64,000 nucleotides of DNA from an uncultured Lachnospiraceae bacterium. GTDB lineage: Bacteria; Bacillota; Clostridia; Lachnospirales; Lachnospiraceae. The notes beneath the pieces were generated by a model. It searched no databases. It saw nothing but the letters and a program-made list of their open reading frames with translations, and was not told where the DNA came from. Position 1 is the stretch's first letter, and each line of letters begins with the position of its first letter. Made by a program: the position numbers and the translations under genes. The stretch spans positions 1-64,000 of the forward strand of contig CANRFZ010000005.1 in NCBI GenBank assembly GCA_947630025.1. Direction: 5' to 3'. Below are positions 8,861 to 17,211 of this stretch, in pieces.

Positions 8861-9082
8861 TCACTCTGCCATTAAATCCATCAAATCCCCCACCGTCTTG
8901 CACCTTTTCAGTTCTCCTGCGCCGATCTGTTTGTCAAACTCATCCTCCAGCAATACAATAAAACTGATCGATGCCAGAGAATCCCATTTGCCTACATCGC
9001 TCAAGGGCATCTCCGCAGATAGTTCAGAGACCTCCACATCCAGCATTTCCGCCAACTTTTCCAACTTTTTTTCATCCGTCAT
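8861..9082 (-). CDS. Acyl carrier protein (second of two)
   Basis: This is a 73-residue acidic carrier protein with the phosphopantetheine serine in KWDSLASI near residue 34. GGAGG lies eight bases before the ATG at 9082. It is placed between KASIII and the three dehydratases, as expected for the carrier on which a short chain is extended. It is only distantly similar to the carrier at 4130-4369, which suggests the two serve different steps. Confidence 0.85.
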   Translation of the reverse strand: MTDEKKLEKLAEMLDVEVSELSAEMPLSDVGKWDSLASISFIVLLEDEFDKQIGAGELKRCKTVGDLMDLMAE

Positions 9083-9138
9083 AGTTATTGCCTCCTAAAT
9101 GAAATAATTGTATATTGTAAATACTTTGCTTCCCCTGC

Positions 9139-10197
9139 TTACGGCGTTGTCACAGTGCAATCATTGTCGTCATCATAGTAGTTTCTGGTGTAAAACAAAT
9201 CCACATATGCGTCCTTTGACAGATACATATCCGCTACACCCCAAGAAAGACCCACGCCAAACCCAGACATCAAAATACACATATCTTTCTCCCGCTCCTT
9301 AGCTACCAAAGATGTAACAATCGCAATCGGCACAGACGCCGCACCGGTATTCCCAAATTTCGTGAGCGACATCGGCACTTTCTCCGGTGGCAGTTTACAC
9401 CATTTGATAATCCGCCCGATTACTTTTTCATTCGCTTGGTAAAAAGCATAGAGGTCAACATCGCCGCTCTGAATTTCAAAGTGGTTCATGAATTCCAAAA
9501 TCGTATTGGGAACCTCACGAACAGAAAATGCAAACACATCCACGCCGGAAGTTTGCGTGTAGATATCCTGCGCATGAGGATGTCTAGCTCCGCCGCCTCT
9601 GGCAAATATGTTTTTATATTTATGACCGTCCGTTCGCAGCAGATAACGGATCGGACGGTTGTCTGTCATATCCTTTTCCAGCGCTATAGCCGCACCAGCA
9701 TCGCCATACAATAAATTTGGCATACTGAAAGGATCCGCTATCTTGCTGACATTCTCACCGCATAGCAGCAAAGCTCTCTTGACATCACTTGTCTGCATGA
9801 GCGACCCGATTGTTGCCAGCCCGTATATGAATGCAGAACAACCCAGACTGATATCCTCCGCAATACAATCCACGGAAAGCCCTAAGCGATGCTGAATGAC
9901 GCAGGATGTTGCCGGCTCCGTATAATCAAAGGATGTGGAAATATAGATAAGTGCACCCACGCTCTCCCGCTCCCATCCCAGCTTTACTAACAACGCCTCC
10001 GCCGCCTCAAAACAGAGGTCAGAAGCAAGCTGCGGCTCCAGCACACGGCTTGTAGACACCACCCCTGTTTCATTCTCTAAGCGTTTGAGTTCATCGGCGT
10101 CAAACCTGTCGGTGTACTGTTTCGTATATACTTTGTTGTCCGGAATGGCGCACATGATTCCACGCACCGCCACATTCCTTATTGTTCCAAATGCCAT
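9139..10197 (-). CDS. KASIII (FabH)-like 3-oxoacyl-ACP synthase with atypical active site
   Basis: The 352-residue product has the thiolase fold of KASIII, with the nucleophilic cysteine in EDISLGCSAFIYGL near residue 114 and the asparagine motif KFGNTGAAS near residue 290. The usual histidine of the PHQAN/FHQAN motif is replaced by tyrosine here (AFYQANEK, codon TAC). This may alter decarboxylation or turn the protein into an acyl transferase or a non-decarboxylating condensing enzyme. The start at 10197 follows GGAGG; the longer frame to 10227 is less likely. It lies between MBOAT and the acyl carrier gene. The family role is to start chain synthesis from an acyl-CoA. Confidence 0.8.
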   Translation of the reverse strand: MAFGTIRNVAVRGIMCAIPDNKVYTKQYTDRFDADELKRLENETGVVSTSRVLEPQLASDLCFEAAEALLVKLGWERESVGALIYISTSFDYTEPATSCVIQHRLGLSVDCIAEDISLGCSAFIYGLATIGSLMQTSDVKRALLLCGENVSKIADPFSMPNLLYGDAGAAIALEKDMTDNRPIRYLLRTDGHKYKNIFARGGGARHPHAQDIYTQTSGVDVFAFSVREVPNTILEFMNHFEIQSGDVDLYAFYQANEKVIGRIIKWCKLPPEKVPMSLTKFGNTGAASVPIAIVTSLVAKEREKDMCILMSGFGVGLSWGVADMYLSKDAYVDLFYTRNYYDDDNDCTVTTP

Positions 10198-10243
10198 ATT
10201 ACGCCTCCGGTTCTTTATTATTTCCATGTGTCACGGACACATT

Positions 10244-11821
10244 TTAAAACAACTGGTAAATAAATGATGTCGCATCGTATCCCGGTCCATATATGCCAAA
10301 TATCAGCACCGCAAATATTCCGGCCATATAAATCGTCCACCGAATCACAATGTTGCGTCTTCCGATCATGTCACGAATGTTGTGCTTCTCCTGCACGACA
10401 TCCACAATCATCAACAAAACAATTGACCATATAGCCAGCCAGAAATTCCTTCGATCCAGCCCATAGCTATAAAATGTTCCATCCCAGAAAATCCATGGAT
10501 TGATATCTGTCACCATCTTCTTAAAAGCCAGAATCGAATCCTGCAGGGTATTCGGCGTGAAAATCAGATAACTCGCCGCATATAGGGCAAATGTTCGTAC
10601 TATCTGGAAACAATGCCATCCGGTACTCTCCGTATTGATGTGAAACCGGCTGGACAAAGCAGCCAGCTTATCCTCCAGCAGGGCAGTTAAGGCAAACAGG
10701 AATGTCCAGTACAAGCCATGTAAAAAATATTGCATTCCAACGTTGTGCCACATACCTATTATCACAAAAACACACGCCGTCGGCAGAATGCTTACAATTG
10801 CCTTAACTGTCTTCTCGCTGAACTTTCCTTTGATTTTTTTTCGGAATTTTCCAAGCAGCGAAGATGTGAGCAACGGCATATAAATATAGTCCTTCAGCCA
10901 ATTAAACAGGCTGATATGCCATCTTCGCCAGAACTCTGAAACGCTCCTTGACAAAAAAGGATGATCAAAGTTCTTATCCAGCTTAATCCCAATGATATCA
11001 GAGATACCCGTAACGATATCCATACATCCGCTGAAATCCGCATACATCTGGAACGCGGCAAAAACCAGCGCAACCGGAATCACAAAACCACCGCTCGTAT
11101 CCAGACCGTTAAATACATGATTTACGAAAATACCCAGTCGATCAGCTATCACCAGTTTTTTGAACAATCCCCAAAGCGCAAGCTGCGCGCCTTTGCAAAA
11201 CCGGTCATAATCAGGTGATGTAAGTTTATCAAACTGCGGCAGAATCCTTTCATATCTGGGAATCGGGCCCTCCACAACATACGGAAAATATATCATACAA
11301 AGCAGCAGTTTTGGATAATTGCGCTCCGCCTCCACCGCCTGCCAATGAACATCCACAAGATATCCGACTGCGGAAAACGTATAGTATGAAACGCCTAACG
11401 GAACGATGATCTTCATCGCAAAGCTGCTTCCGGCCAAGCGGTTACAGAGTGCGATAGCCTGTATGCCGACCTTGCACCAGCACAGAATACCCATACATAT
11501 AATCAGTGCAAAAAGCAGTACGTGTTTGCTTTTCGACGCATATTTCTGTCTCAGTTGTTTCTTCTCTGCGGAAGAAATTTTGCCCCCCCCCATTTCCAAA
11601 ATCCTGCCATACTCCTGCCAGATCTTCTGCATTCGAAATGCGGAAAAATATACGACCAGAGAAGTGCCCAACATAAACAACAACTTATCAACACCGCTAT
11701 AGACATAGAAAATCAAACTGAACAACAATAGCACCGTCCATTTGAACCGATTCGGCGTCAATACATATACTGCCAGCAGGCCAATCAAAAAAACCAAAAA
11801 GATAAAAGATATGTAATTCAA
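10244..11821 (-). CDS. MBOAT-family membrane acyltransferase (AlgI/DltB type)
   Basis: The product is a polytopic membrane protein of about 525 residues with the MBOAT catalytic histidine in GMWHNVGMQYFLHG and conserved blocks such as YIYMPLL and EFWRRWHISL. AlgI/DltB-type members pass acyl groups across the membrane to SGNH partners, which acylate extracellular polymers. The best start is TTG at 11821, seven bases after GGGAGG; a longer frame from 11872 overlaps the upstream SGNH gene. A nine-G tract at 11583-11591 lies about 77 codons in, so loss of one G gives a TGA within about 14 codons. Two SGNH genes follow upstream. Confidence 0.87.
   Translation of the reverse strand: MNYISFIFLVFLIGLLAVYVLTPNRFKWTVLLLFSLIFYVYSGVDKLLFMLGTSLVVYFSAFRMQKIWQEYGRILEMGGGKISSAEKKQLRQKYASKSKHVLLFALIICMGILCWCKVGIQAIALCNRLAGSSFAMKIIVPLGVSYYTFSAVGYLVDVHWQAVEAERNYPKLLLCMIYFPYVVEGPIPRYERILPQFDKLTSPDYDRFCKGAQLALWGLFKKLVIADRLGIFVNHVFNGLDTSGGFVIPVALVFAAFQMYADFSGCMDIVTGISDIIGIKLDKNFDHPFLSRSVSEFWRRWHISLFNWLKDYIYMPLLTSSLLGKFRKKIKGKFSEKTVKAIVSILPTACVFVIIGMWHNVGMQYFLHGLYWTFLFALTALLEDKLAALSSRFHINTESTGWHCFQIVRTFALYAASYLIFTPNTLQDSILAFKKMVTDINPWIFWDGTFYSYGLDRRNFWLAIWSIVLLMIVDVVQEKHNIRDMIGRRNIVIRWTIYMAGIFAVLIFGIYGPGYDATSFIYQLF
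11583..11591 (-). repeat. Poly-G(9) tract in MBOAT gene
   Basis: Nine G on the coding strand, reading ATG-GGG-GGG-GGC early in the MBOAT gene. A minus-one change leads to TGA after about 14 codons, before nearly all of the membrane and catalytic regions. The gene is in frame in this assembly. Confidence 0.9.
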
Positions 11822-11843
11822 TTCATCACCTCCCAAGCCGACA

Positions 11844-13589
11844 TCAATATACGCCAATGCCATTTTCAGCATCCTGTTTCATCAAGTACTCCTCATATTG
11901 CCAAATAGCATTTTGTTTTAACGTGTTCTCACGAATCGCACTTGTTGCCTTCTCAGGATCATGCATATCGAAGCACACACTGTCCAAAACAATCCCCGAA
12001 ACATTATCTAAAACCACAATGTTCAGTCCTCGTCTGTTCAAAGAGTATTCGGTTCCATCAATCAAAACACTTGACTTGGAGCCCGCTAGGAAGCCACTGC
12101 TGGATACGGAATATTTCTGTCCGTTTTCCAATGTTCCTTCACTCGTTATACTGCGATTTGAACAGGACTCCTGCCGGATCTGCCCATTCTCTACAATAGC
12201 CAGATATGCGTCGCTATAGTTAAACGAACTGAAATCCGCCTGCAGTCCAAATTCATTCAGTGTCCGGCATATCTCGGGTGACAAACCAAACGCCATATTG
12301 TCCGCTGCGGAGAAAAAAACCGTACTGTTTTCCACTTGTGAGACCTTGTCCATATACTGGAAAAAATCTGCTGTCAATGACAACTCCGCCAATCGACATA
12401 CTTTATCATAAATCGGTATATCTTCTTCGTAGGCTTCACATACGCCTCCGTGGAGCCCATATTGTTCTTCAAACAAATTCACCAGATAATCGGTGACTTT
12501 TCTGGTTCCGGCATAATTCAAATGCGAGGAACCCGCTCCCGCCTCGATATTCCATTCTATCCCAAGGTCTGCATCATACTGAAGATCCAAGAAATCAATG
12601 CCGTCCTGTTCCGCTCGTTCTTTGAGGCGGTCTGATTTCAGTTTCGTCCACACGCTAGCCGAACCCAATGGATGTTCAAAGTGCGGTGTCTTCATCAACA
12701 AAAAGTGGATGCCCTTTTCATCACAAGCCTTTTTCATATCTTTAATCAGCAGCCAATTTTCCTCATCAATACGCGGATCATATAACGGTGAGGCATCTGT
12801 CGAACTTTGGATTGCATCCCCCCCCTCGTACCGGATCATCATATCTATATTGCTATTCGCTTGCGCCGCCAAGTCATCCATCCAGTCAATATTCATCCCC
12901 GTCCCTGTTATTGTACTCTGCAGCGCATATCCTTTTAAAAACTCATTCATTTCTGAATAATCAGCAGCTTTTGAAAAGCCATTTCCCATCAAAAATTGAT
13001 CCGTTTTAACCGCGACCGCAAAATCATTTTTACTCAACGAATCCCACCGGTCATGGTATTGGTAAAAAGGACTTAATGCCGCCAAAAACGCATCTTTTCT
13101 CTTATCCTCATCAAATCCCTCCGCATATTGTCTTGCAAGAACGATTTTCCTATTGCTTACGGGAAAGAGATCCATCACTCCATGGTATAGACCGGAAGCA
13201 AATTCACCCTCATACGCCTCTGTCGCATCTACAATAATCAATTCCGGGGACTGCGTTTTCAACGCTTCGCCGCACAGAAAATAGCTTATCGGCAGAGGCT
13301 GAGCCGCGCTGGACATATTATACACGGTAATTCCTGTTTTTTTGTAAATACCCATAGGATCGATCTCCCAGTTAAAGCCGCTTTTTCCTATGGTAACTAC
13401 CTGTATGCGGACTCCGTCATTGACAAGCTGATCCCACTCCATAACAACATCGCCGGATGTCGACGCTCCGCCCGGATCGCGATTAAACAGATTGGGCTGC
13501 AGAATAGCCTGACACATCCCAAATAAAATAATAAATATACCGACAAAACACACTGTTCTTAAAAAGTTATTAACAAAAAATCGTTGCAT
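11844..13589 (-). CDS. Membrane-anchored SGNH-hydrolase-like protein with C-terminal ILEI/FAM3-like domain (copy 1)
   Basis: The 581-residue product has one N-terminal membrane anchor (about residues 10-30), then an SGNH/DltD/AlgX-like domain with the nucleophile block GKSGFNWEIDPM near residue 69 and the C-terminal histidine block SSHLNYAGTRK near residue 365. From about residue 425 it carries a domain resembling ILEI/FAM3, seen as FFSAADNMAFGLSPEICRT and later RRGLNIVVLDN...SVCFDMHD. It is the likely extracellular acceptor/transfer partner of the MBOAT protein. An eight-G tract (12818-12825) at codon 255 would truncate it on slippage. Its Shine-Dalgarno is AAGGGGGG, itself a six-G run. Confidence 0.75.
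   Translation of the reverse strand: MQRFFVNNFLRTVCFVGIFIILFGMCQAILQPNLFNRDPGGASTSGDVVMEWDQLVNDGVRIQVVTIGKSGFNWEIDPMGIYKKTGITVYNMSSAAQPLPISYFLCGEALKTQSPELIIVDATEAYEGEFASGLYHGVMDLFPVSNRKIVLARQYAEGFDEDKRKDAFLAALSPFYQYHDRWDSLSKNDFAVAVKTDQFLMGNGFSKAADYSEMNEFLKGYALQSTITGTGMNIDWMDDLAAQANSNIDMMIRYEGGDAIQSSTDASPLYDPRIDEENWLLIKDMKKACDEKGIHFLLMKTPHFEHPLGSASVWTKLKSDRLKERAEQDGIDFLDLQYDADLGIEWNIEAGAGSSHLNYAGTRKVTDYLVNLFEEQYGLHGGVCEAYEEDIPIYDKVCRLAELSLTADFFQYMDKVSQVENSTVFFSAADNMAFGLSPEICRTLNEFGLQADFSSFNYSDAYLAIVENGQIRQESCSNRSITSEGTLENGQKYSVSSSGFLAGSKSSVLIDGTEYSLNRRGLNIVVLDNVSGIVLDSVCFDMHDPEKATSAIRENTLKQNAIWQYEEYLMKQDAENGIGVY
12818..12825 (-). repeat. Poly-G(8) tract in SGNH gene
   Basis: Eight G on the coding strand (GAG-GGG-GGG-GAT) in the middle of the SGNH gene. 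A gain or loss of one base leads to a stop within about 15 to 25 codons by my reading. Either event removes the histidine block and the C-terminal domain. Confidence 0.88.
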
Positions 13590-13600
13590 TTATCCCCCCT

Positions 13601-15274
13601 TCACTCGATGCCTCTCTCGGCATCCAGCTTCATTAAATAATCTTCATATTGATGCAGATACAGGTTGCTGTTTGTATAATTACGCATCGCCACAGACGCA
13701 TTCGCCGCATCGTGTAAATCAAATCCTACACTGTCCAGTACCAGCCCGGATTCATTATCCAGAACTACAATGTTCAGTCCGCGTTTGTTCAAAGAGTACT
13801 CGGTGTCATCAATCAAAATGCTTGACTTTGATTCCGCTATAAAGCCGCTGCTGGACACGGAATATTTCTGTCCGTTTTCCAATATTCCTTCACTTGTTAT
13901 ACTGCGGTTTGCGCTGGATTCCTGCAGGATCTGTCTGTTCTCTACAATAGCCAGATATGCGTCGCTATAGTTAAACGAACTGAAATCCGCCTGCAGCCCA
14001 AATTCATTCAGCGTCCGGCATATCTCGGGCGACAATCCGAGCGCCATATCATCCGATGCGGAAAAAAATAATGTTACATCTTCAAGTTCAGATACTCTGT
14101 TCAACCATTGGTATAAGTCATCTTCCAGCTGCAAATCCATCAATCGGCAAATTTTATCATATATGGGAATATCTTCTTCGTAAGCCGCGCTGAATTTCCC
14201 CGAAAGTCCATACTTATCCAGAAGCACTTTCTCAATATACTTCGTCAGTTTTTGCGTTCCAAGATGGTTTAAATGCTGCGTACCCGCTCCTGCGTCGTGC
14301 TCCCAATCCAAGCCCAAATCCACATCGTATTGCAGATCCAAAAAATCAATACTCTCCTGTTCTGCTCTCTCCTTTACGATCTGTGACTGTCTTAACGTCC
14401 AAGGAGCTGACTCAACAATGGGATGTCCATATGCAGGTGTTTTGATCAGCAGCATCTGCGTATGGTTTTCTTCACAGATTCTTTTCATGTCAACAATCAA
14501 ACGCCATATTTCTTCATCGAGCTGGATGTTGTATAACTGCTCGTTGATTTCTGTATAATTTACAGTTCCGTCTGCTATATCTTTTCGATAGCCCGTGGCG
14601 TCGCTTTGCTCAACAACACTATTCATCCAATCGATGTTCATACCGCTTTTGGTCACTCCGCTGCATGGATAATAGCCTTTGCGATATAAGTTCACTTTAT
14701 CCCTGATCTCAAAATCCGTCTCAGACAAATCCGCCCATCTTTCATGGTACTGATAAAACGGAACCAGCGCTCCTATCAAAGCGTCTGTCTCCTTTTGACT
14801 GGGATGTTCCGACGCATATTGAGCCGCATAGTATTTTGCAAAATTAACTTTGTTCATACTCAGAGGCATATGATCTAGGATATAATGATAACCCCCATCA
14901 AAAAATGAATCATCGAATAACTTTGTCGCGTCCACAACAACCACGTCAGGGTTCTGCGTTTTAAACATTTCCTGACACAAAAAGTAACCGGCGGCTGCCG
15001 GTTGTCCGGAGCTGGCCATATTATATGTCACTATACCAGTGTCTTTATAGATCTGCATCGGATCAATATCCCATTCGAAGCCGCTTGAGCCAAAAAAGAC
15101 CACTTGAAAATCTTCTGTTTCTGTCAGTTGATAAAATTCTTCCATCATATCATCTGGCGCTTCGCTGAATGAAGGATATATCCAATTACGGTCTAACAAC
15201 CCTTGGACAATCCACAGTACAACACCGCATAGAAATATAAGAAGCACAGTTTTCAGTAAGTTTTTCCTGCACAT
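13601..15274 (-). CDS. Membrane-anchored SGNH-hydrolase-like protein with C-terminal ILEI/FAM3-like domain (copy 2)
   Basis: This 557-residue protein is a paralog of the next gene, with one N-terminal membrane anchor. The nucleophile block is FGSSGFEWDIDPM near residue 62 and the histidine block is TQHLNHLGTQK. The catalytic halves of the two paralogs are clearly diverged, yet the C-terminal domain (from about residue 400) is nearly identical at both protein and DNA level over about 270 bases. Unlike its paralog it has no G tract of 8 or more. It likely works with the MBOAT protein on a surface polymer. GGGGAGAGAG precedes the ATG. Confidence 0.75.
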   Translation of the reverse strand: MCRKNLLKTVLLIFLCGVVLWIVQGLLDRNWIYPSFSEAPDDMMEEFYQLTETEDFQVVFFGSSGFEWDIDPMQIYKDTGIVTYNMASSGQPAAAGYFLCQEMFKTQNPDVVVVDATKLFDDSFFDGGYHYILDHMPLSMNKVNFAKYYAAQYASEHPSQKETDALIGALVPFYQYHERWADLSETDFEIRDKVNLYRKGYYPCSGVTKSGMNIDWMNSVVEQSDATGYRKDIADGTVNYTEINEQLYNIQLDEEIWRLIVDMKRICEENHTQMLLIKTPAYGHPIVESAPWTLRQSQIVKERAEQESIDFLDLQYDVDLGLDWEHDAGAGTQHLNHLGTQKLTKYIEKVLLDKYGLSGKFSAAYEEDIPIYDKICRLMDLQLEDDLYQWLNRVSELEDVTLFFSASDDMALGLSPEICRTLNEFGLQADFSSFNYSDAYLAIVENRQILQESSANRSITSEGILENGQKYSVSSSGFIAESKSSILIDDTEYSLNKRGLNIVVLDNESGLVLDSVGFDLHDAANASVAMRNYTNSNLYLHQYEDYLMKLDAERGIE

Positions 15275-15300
15275 TTTCTCTCTCCCCGAAATAATAAAAC

Positions 15301-16056
15301 CTATTCTCCATGATTCATAAAATTCAAATATCCTTTTAACACCTCATCGGTCTTCCCCACTTCCCTGATCTCCCCATCATGGAGCCATAAAACACTATCA
15401 CATAATCCTTCCAATGTTCCGATACTGTGGGACACGATTATCACTGTCCTGTTCTGGTCGCTTATAAGCGCCCGCATCTTGTCAAGACTTTTTCTGGCAA
15501 AATGTTCATCGCCAACGCTGAGCACTTCGTCAACTAACATGATATCCGTTTCCAGCATCGCGGTAATGGAAAAAGCCAGTTTTGAATGCATACCGCTCGA
15601 ATAAGTCCTCACCGGTCTGTCTATAAAATCCCCTATCTCAGAGAAAGTAATTATTTCATCCATTTTCCGTAATATTTCCTTTTCGGAGAACCCTAGGAGC
15701 ATCCCTGACAGAATAATATTTTCCCGTCCCGTGAGTTCTTCCTGAAAGCCAACCCCCAAGGCCATTAGCGACACCGAATGTCCATGTAAATCAATCGTTC
15801 CGCTATTGGGAGCGAATACCCCCGCAATCGAGCGCAGAAGCGTTGATTTCCCGCTTCCGTTTCGGCCAACGATACCAAAAACCTCTCCCTCGGCCACTTG
15901 AAACGACACGTGTTTTACTGCCTCAAAAGTCTCGTCATGCACTTTTTTTCTCAAAAAAGATTTTCGCACGGATATACTGTTGAGTATTCTATAATTGATA
16001 CATATATCGTTTACATCAACTGCGATTCTTTTATTTTGAACTTCCATCAAAATCAA
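15301..16056 (-). CDS. Polysaccharide ABC exporter ATPase (TagH/Wzt-like)
   Basis: This is a 251-residue ABC ATPase with Walker A GRNGSGKST, the TYSSGMHSKLAFS signature, Walker B MLVDEVLSVGD and the H-loop VSHS. It is of the TagH/Wzt type that powers export of lipid-linked glycans or teichoic acids, but it is short and lacks the C-terminal carbohydrate-binding domain of Wzt proteins with capped glycans. The start overlaps the permease stop by four bases (TTG at 16056); an ATG at 16047 is the alternative. Both choices have compromise spacing to AAAGGTGAT. Confidence 0.9.
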   Translation of the reverse strand: MILMEVQNKRIAVDVNDICINYRILNSISVRKSFLRKKVHDETFEAVKHVSFQVAEGEVFGIVGRNGSGKSTLLRSIAGVFAPNSGTIDLHGHSVSLMALGVGFQEELTGRENIILSGMLLGFSEKEILRKMDEIITFSEIGDFIDRPVRTYSSGMHSKLAFSITAMLETDIMLVDEVLSVGDEHFARKSLDKMRALISDQNRTVIIVSHSIGTLEGLCDSVLWLHDGEIREVGKTDEVLKGYLNFMNHGE

Positions 16057-17147
16057 ATCACCTTTACATAGGAATTTTCGTTGCTATAAACGGTAAATAC
16101 CCCCAGCGCAATCAATATCATGGAAATAAATGCCCACAGGCCAAGATGCCCCCATGACGGCGCCGTTTTATATAGTAAGATATTTCGCACCGTTGAAATT
16201 AAAAAAGCAACGGGATTATATTTTTCCAAAGTACTGCCAAACGGTTCAGGTATTCCGCCGGAAATAGAATAAAATATACCGGTAAAATACATAAGCATAT
16301 TCAGTACGATTCCGGTAATGTATGACAAATCGCTGACATATACCCCATAATGCATCATGATTGTCCCGACGCCAAAAGTAAACATGAAAAGAACGATAAG
16401 CACCGGCAGCAGAAACAAAATATTCATTGTAACCGGCACTTTGAACAGCACCATCATAATGGCGACCACAACAAATGATACAAACATTTTAAAACCGTTT
16501 ACAAACATTCTTGACAACAAAAGAATATATTTCGGCATATATATTTTAGTAACGATTCCCTTGTTCATTCTGACAATATTCACGCTGGAAGCAACATTTC
16601 TGGAAAAAAACTCCCATACGGTTATCCCGATAAAAATAAATATGGGGAAATATTGCTCTGACACACGGAATACCACTCCAAAAATCAGCGTGTAGATCAA
16701 CATCGTGCAGATTGGCTCTATCAGCCACCACAACCAATCCAGATATGCGTTTGCCACTTCCGCACGCAGATCTGCTCTGGCAGCCCTCACCGCATATGCA
16801 AAATATTTTTTTAGGTCGCCGGCAAATCTTCGGCCATATCTTTTTAACCCGCCTATGGTAATCTTGTCCTCTGTCATTAGGCACACCGGGAACGGCAGGA
16901 CAAGTCCCAAAACGGCGCCTGCGCCGATATACTTGAACCGATATGACATCGTCATGCCGGTAAAATGCAAACCCTTTATGCCCCGTACATAAGATATTGC
17001 CAGCACAAAGGCATTCACTGCCAAAAAATAAAAAATGCCGAAAACAATCTGGCGCTTTGCTGCCATTTCACCATGCCGGATATATTTATGAACCATTAAC
17101 GCCTCTAACGGCGGAAACATTAACATTACGAGATTAAAGAAAATCAT
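16053..17147 (-). CDS. Polysaccharide ABC exporter permease (TagG/Wzm-like) with extra N-terminal membrane segment
   Basis: This is a 364-residue integral membrane protein. The core from about residue 110 (YFAYAVRAARADLRAEVAN) onward is the ABC2 exporter fold with about six membrane segments, as in TagG/Wzm. The first 110 residues are an extension with two or three membrane segments that I do not recognise in TagG. The gene pairs with the ATPase by stop-start overlap and presumably exports the glycan built by this locus. GGTGAA precedes the ATG. Confidence 0.85.
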   Translation of the reverse strand: MIFFNLVMLMFPPLEALMVHKYIRHGEMAAKRQIVFGIFYFLAVNAFVLAISYVRGIKGLHFTGMTMSYRFKYIGAGAVLGLVLPFPVCLMTEDKITIGGLKRYGRRFAGDLKKYFAYAVRAARADLRAEVANAYLDWLWWLIEPICTMLIYTLIFGVVFRVSEQYFPIFIFIGITVWEFFSRNVASSVNIVRMNKGIVTKIYMPKYILLLSRMFVNGFKMFVSFVVVAIMMVLFKVPVTMNILFLLPVLIVLFMFTFGVGTIMMHYGVYVSDLSYITGIVLNMLMYFTGIFYSISGGIPEPFGSTLEKYNPVAFLISTVRNILLYKTAPSWGHLGLWAFISMILIALGVFTVYSNENSYVKVI

Positions 17148-17211
17148 ATATGTTCACCACGTTCATTTTTTCAATAAAAGTATGTTCCTCTATAAAACTT
17201 TCCGCAGGCAG

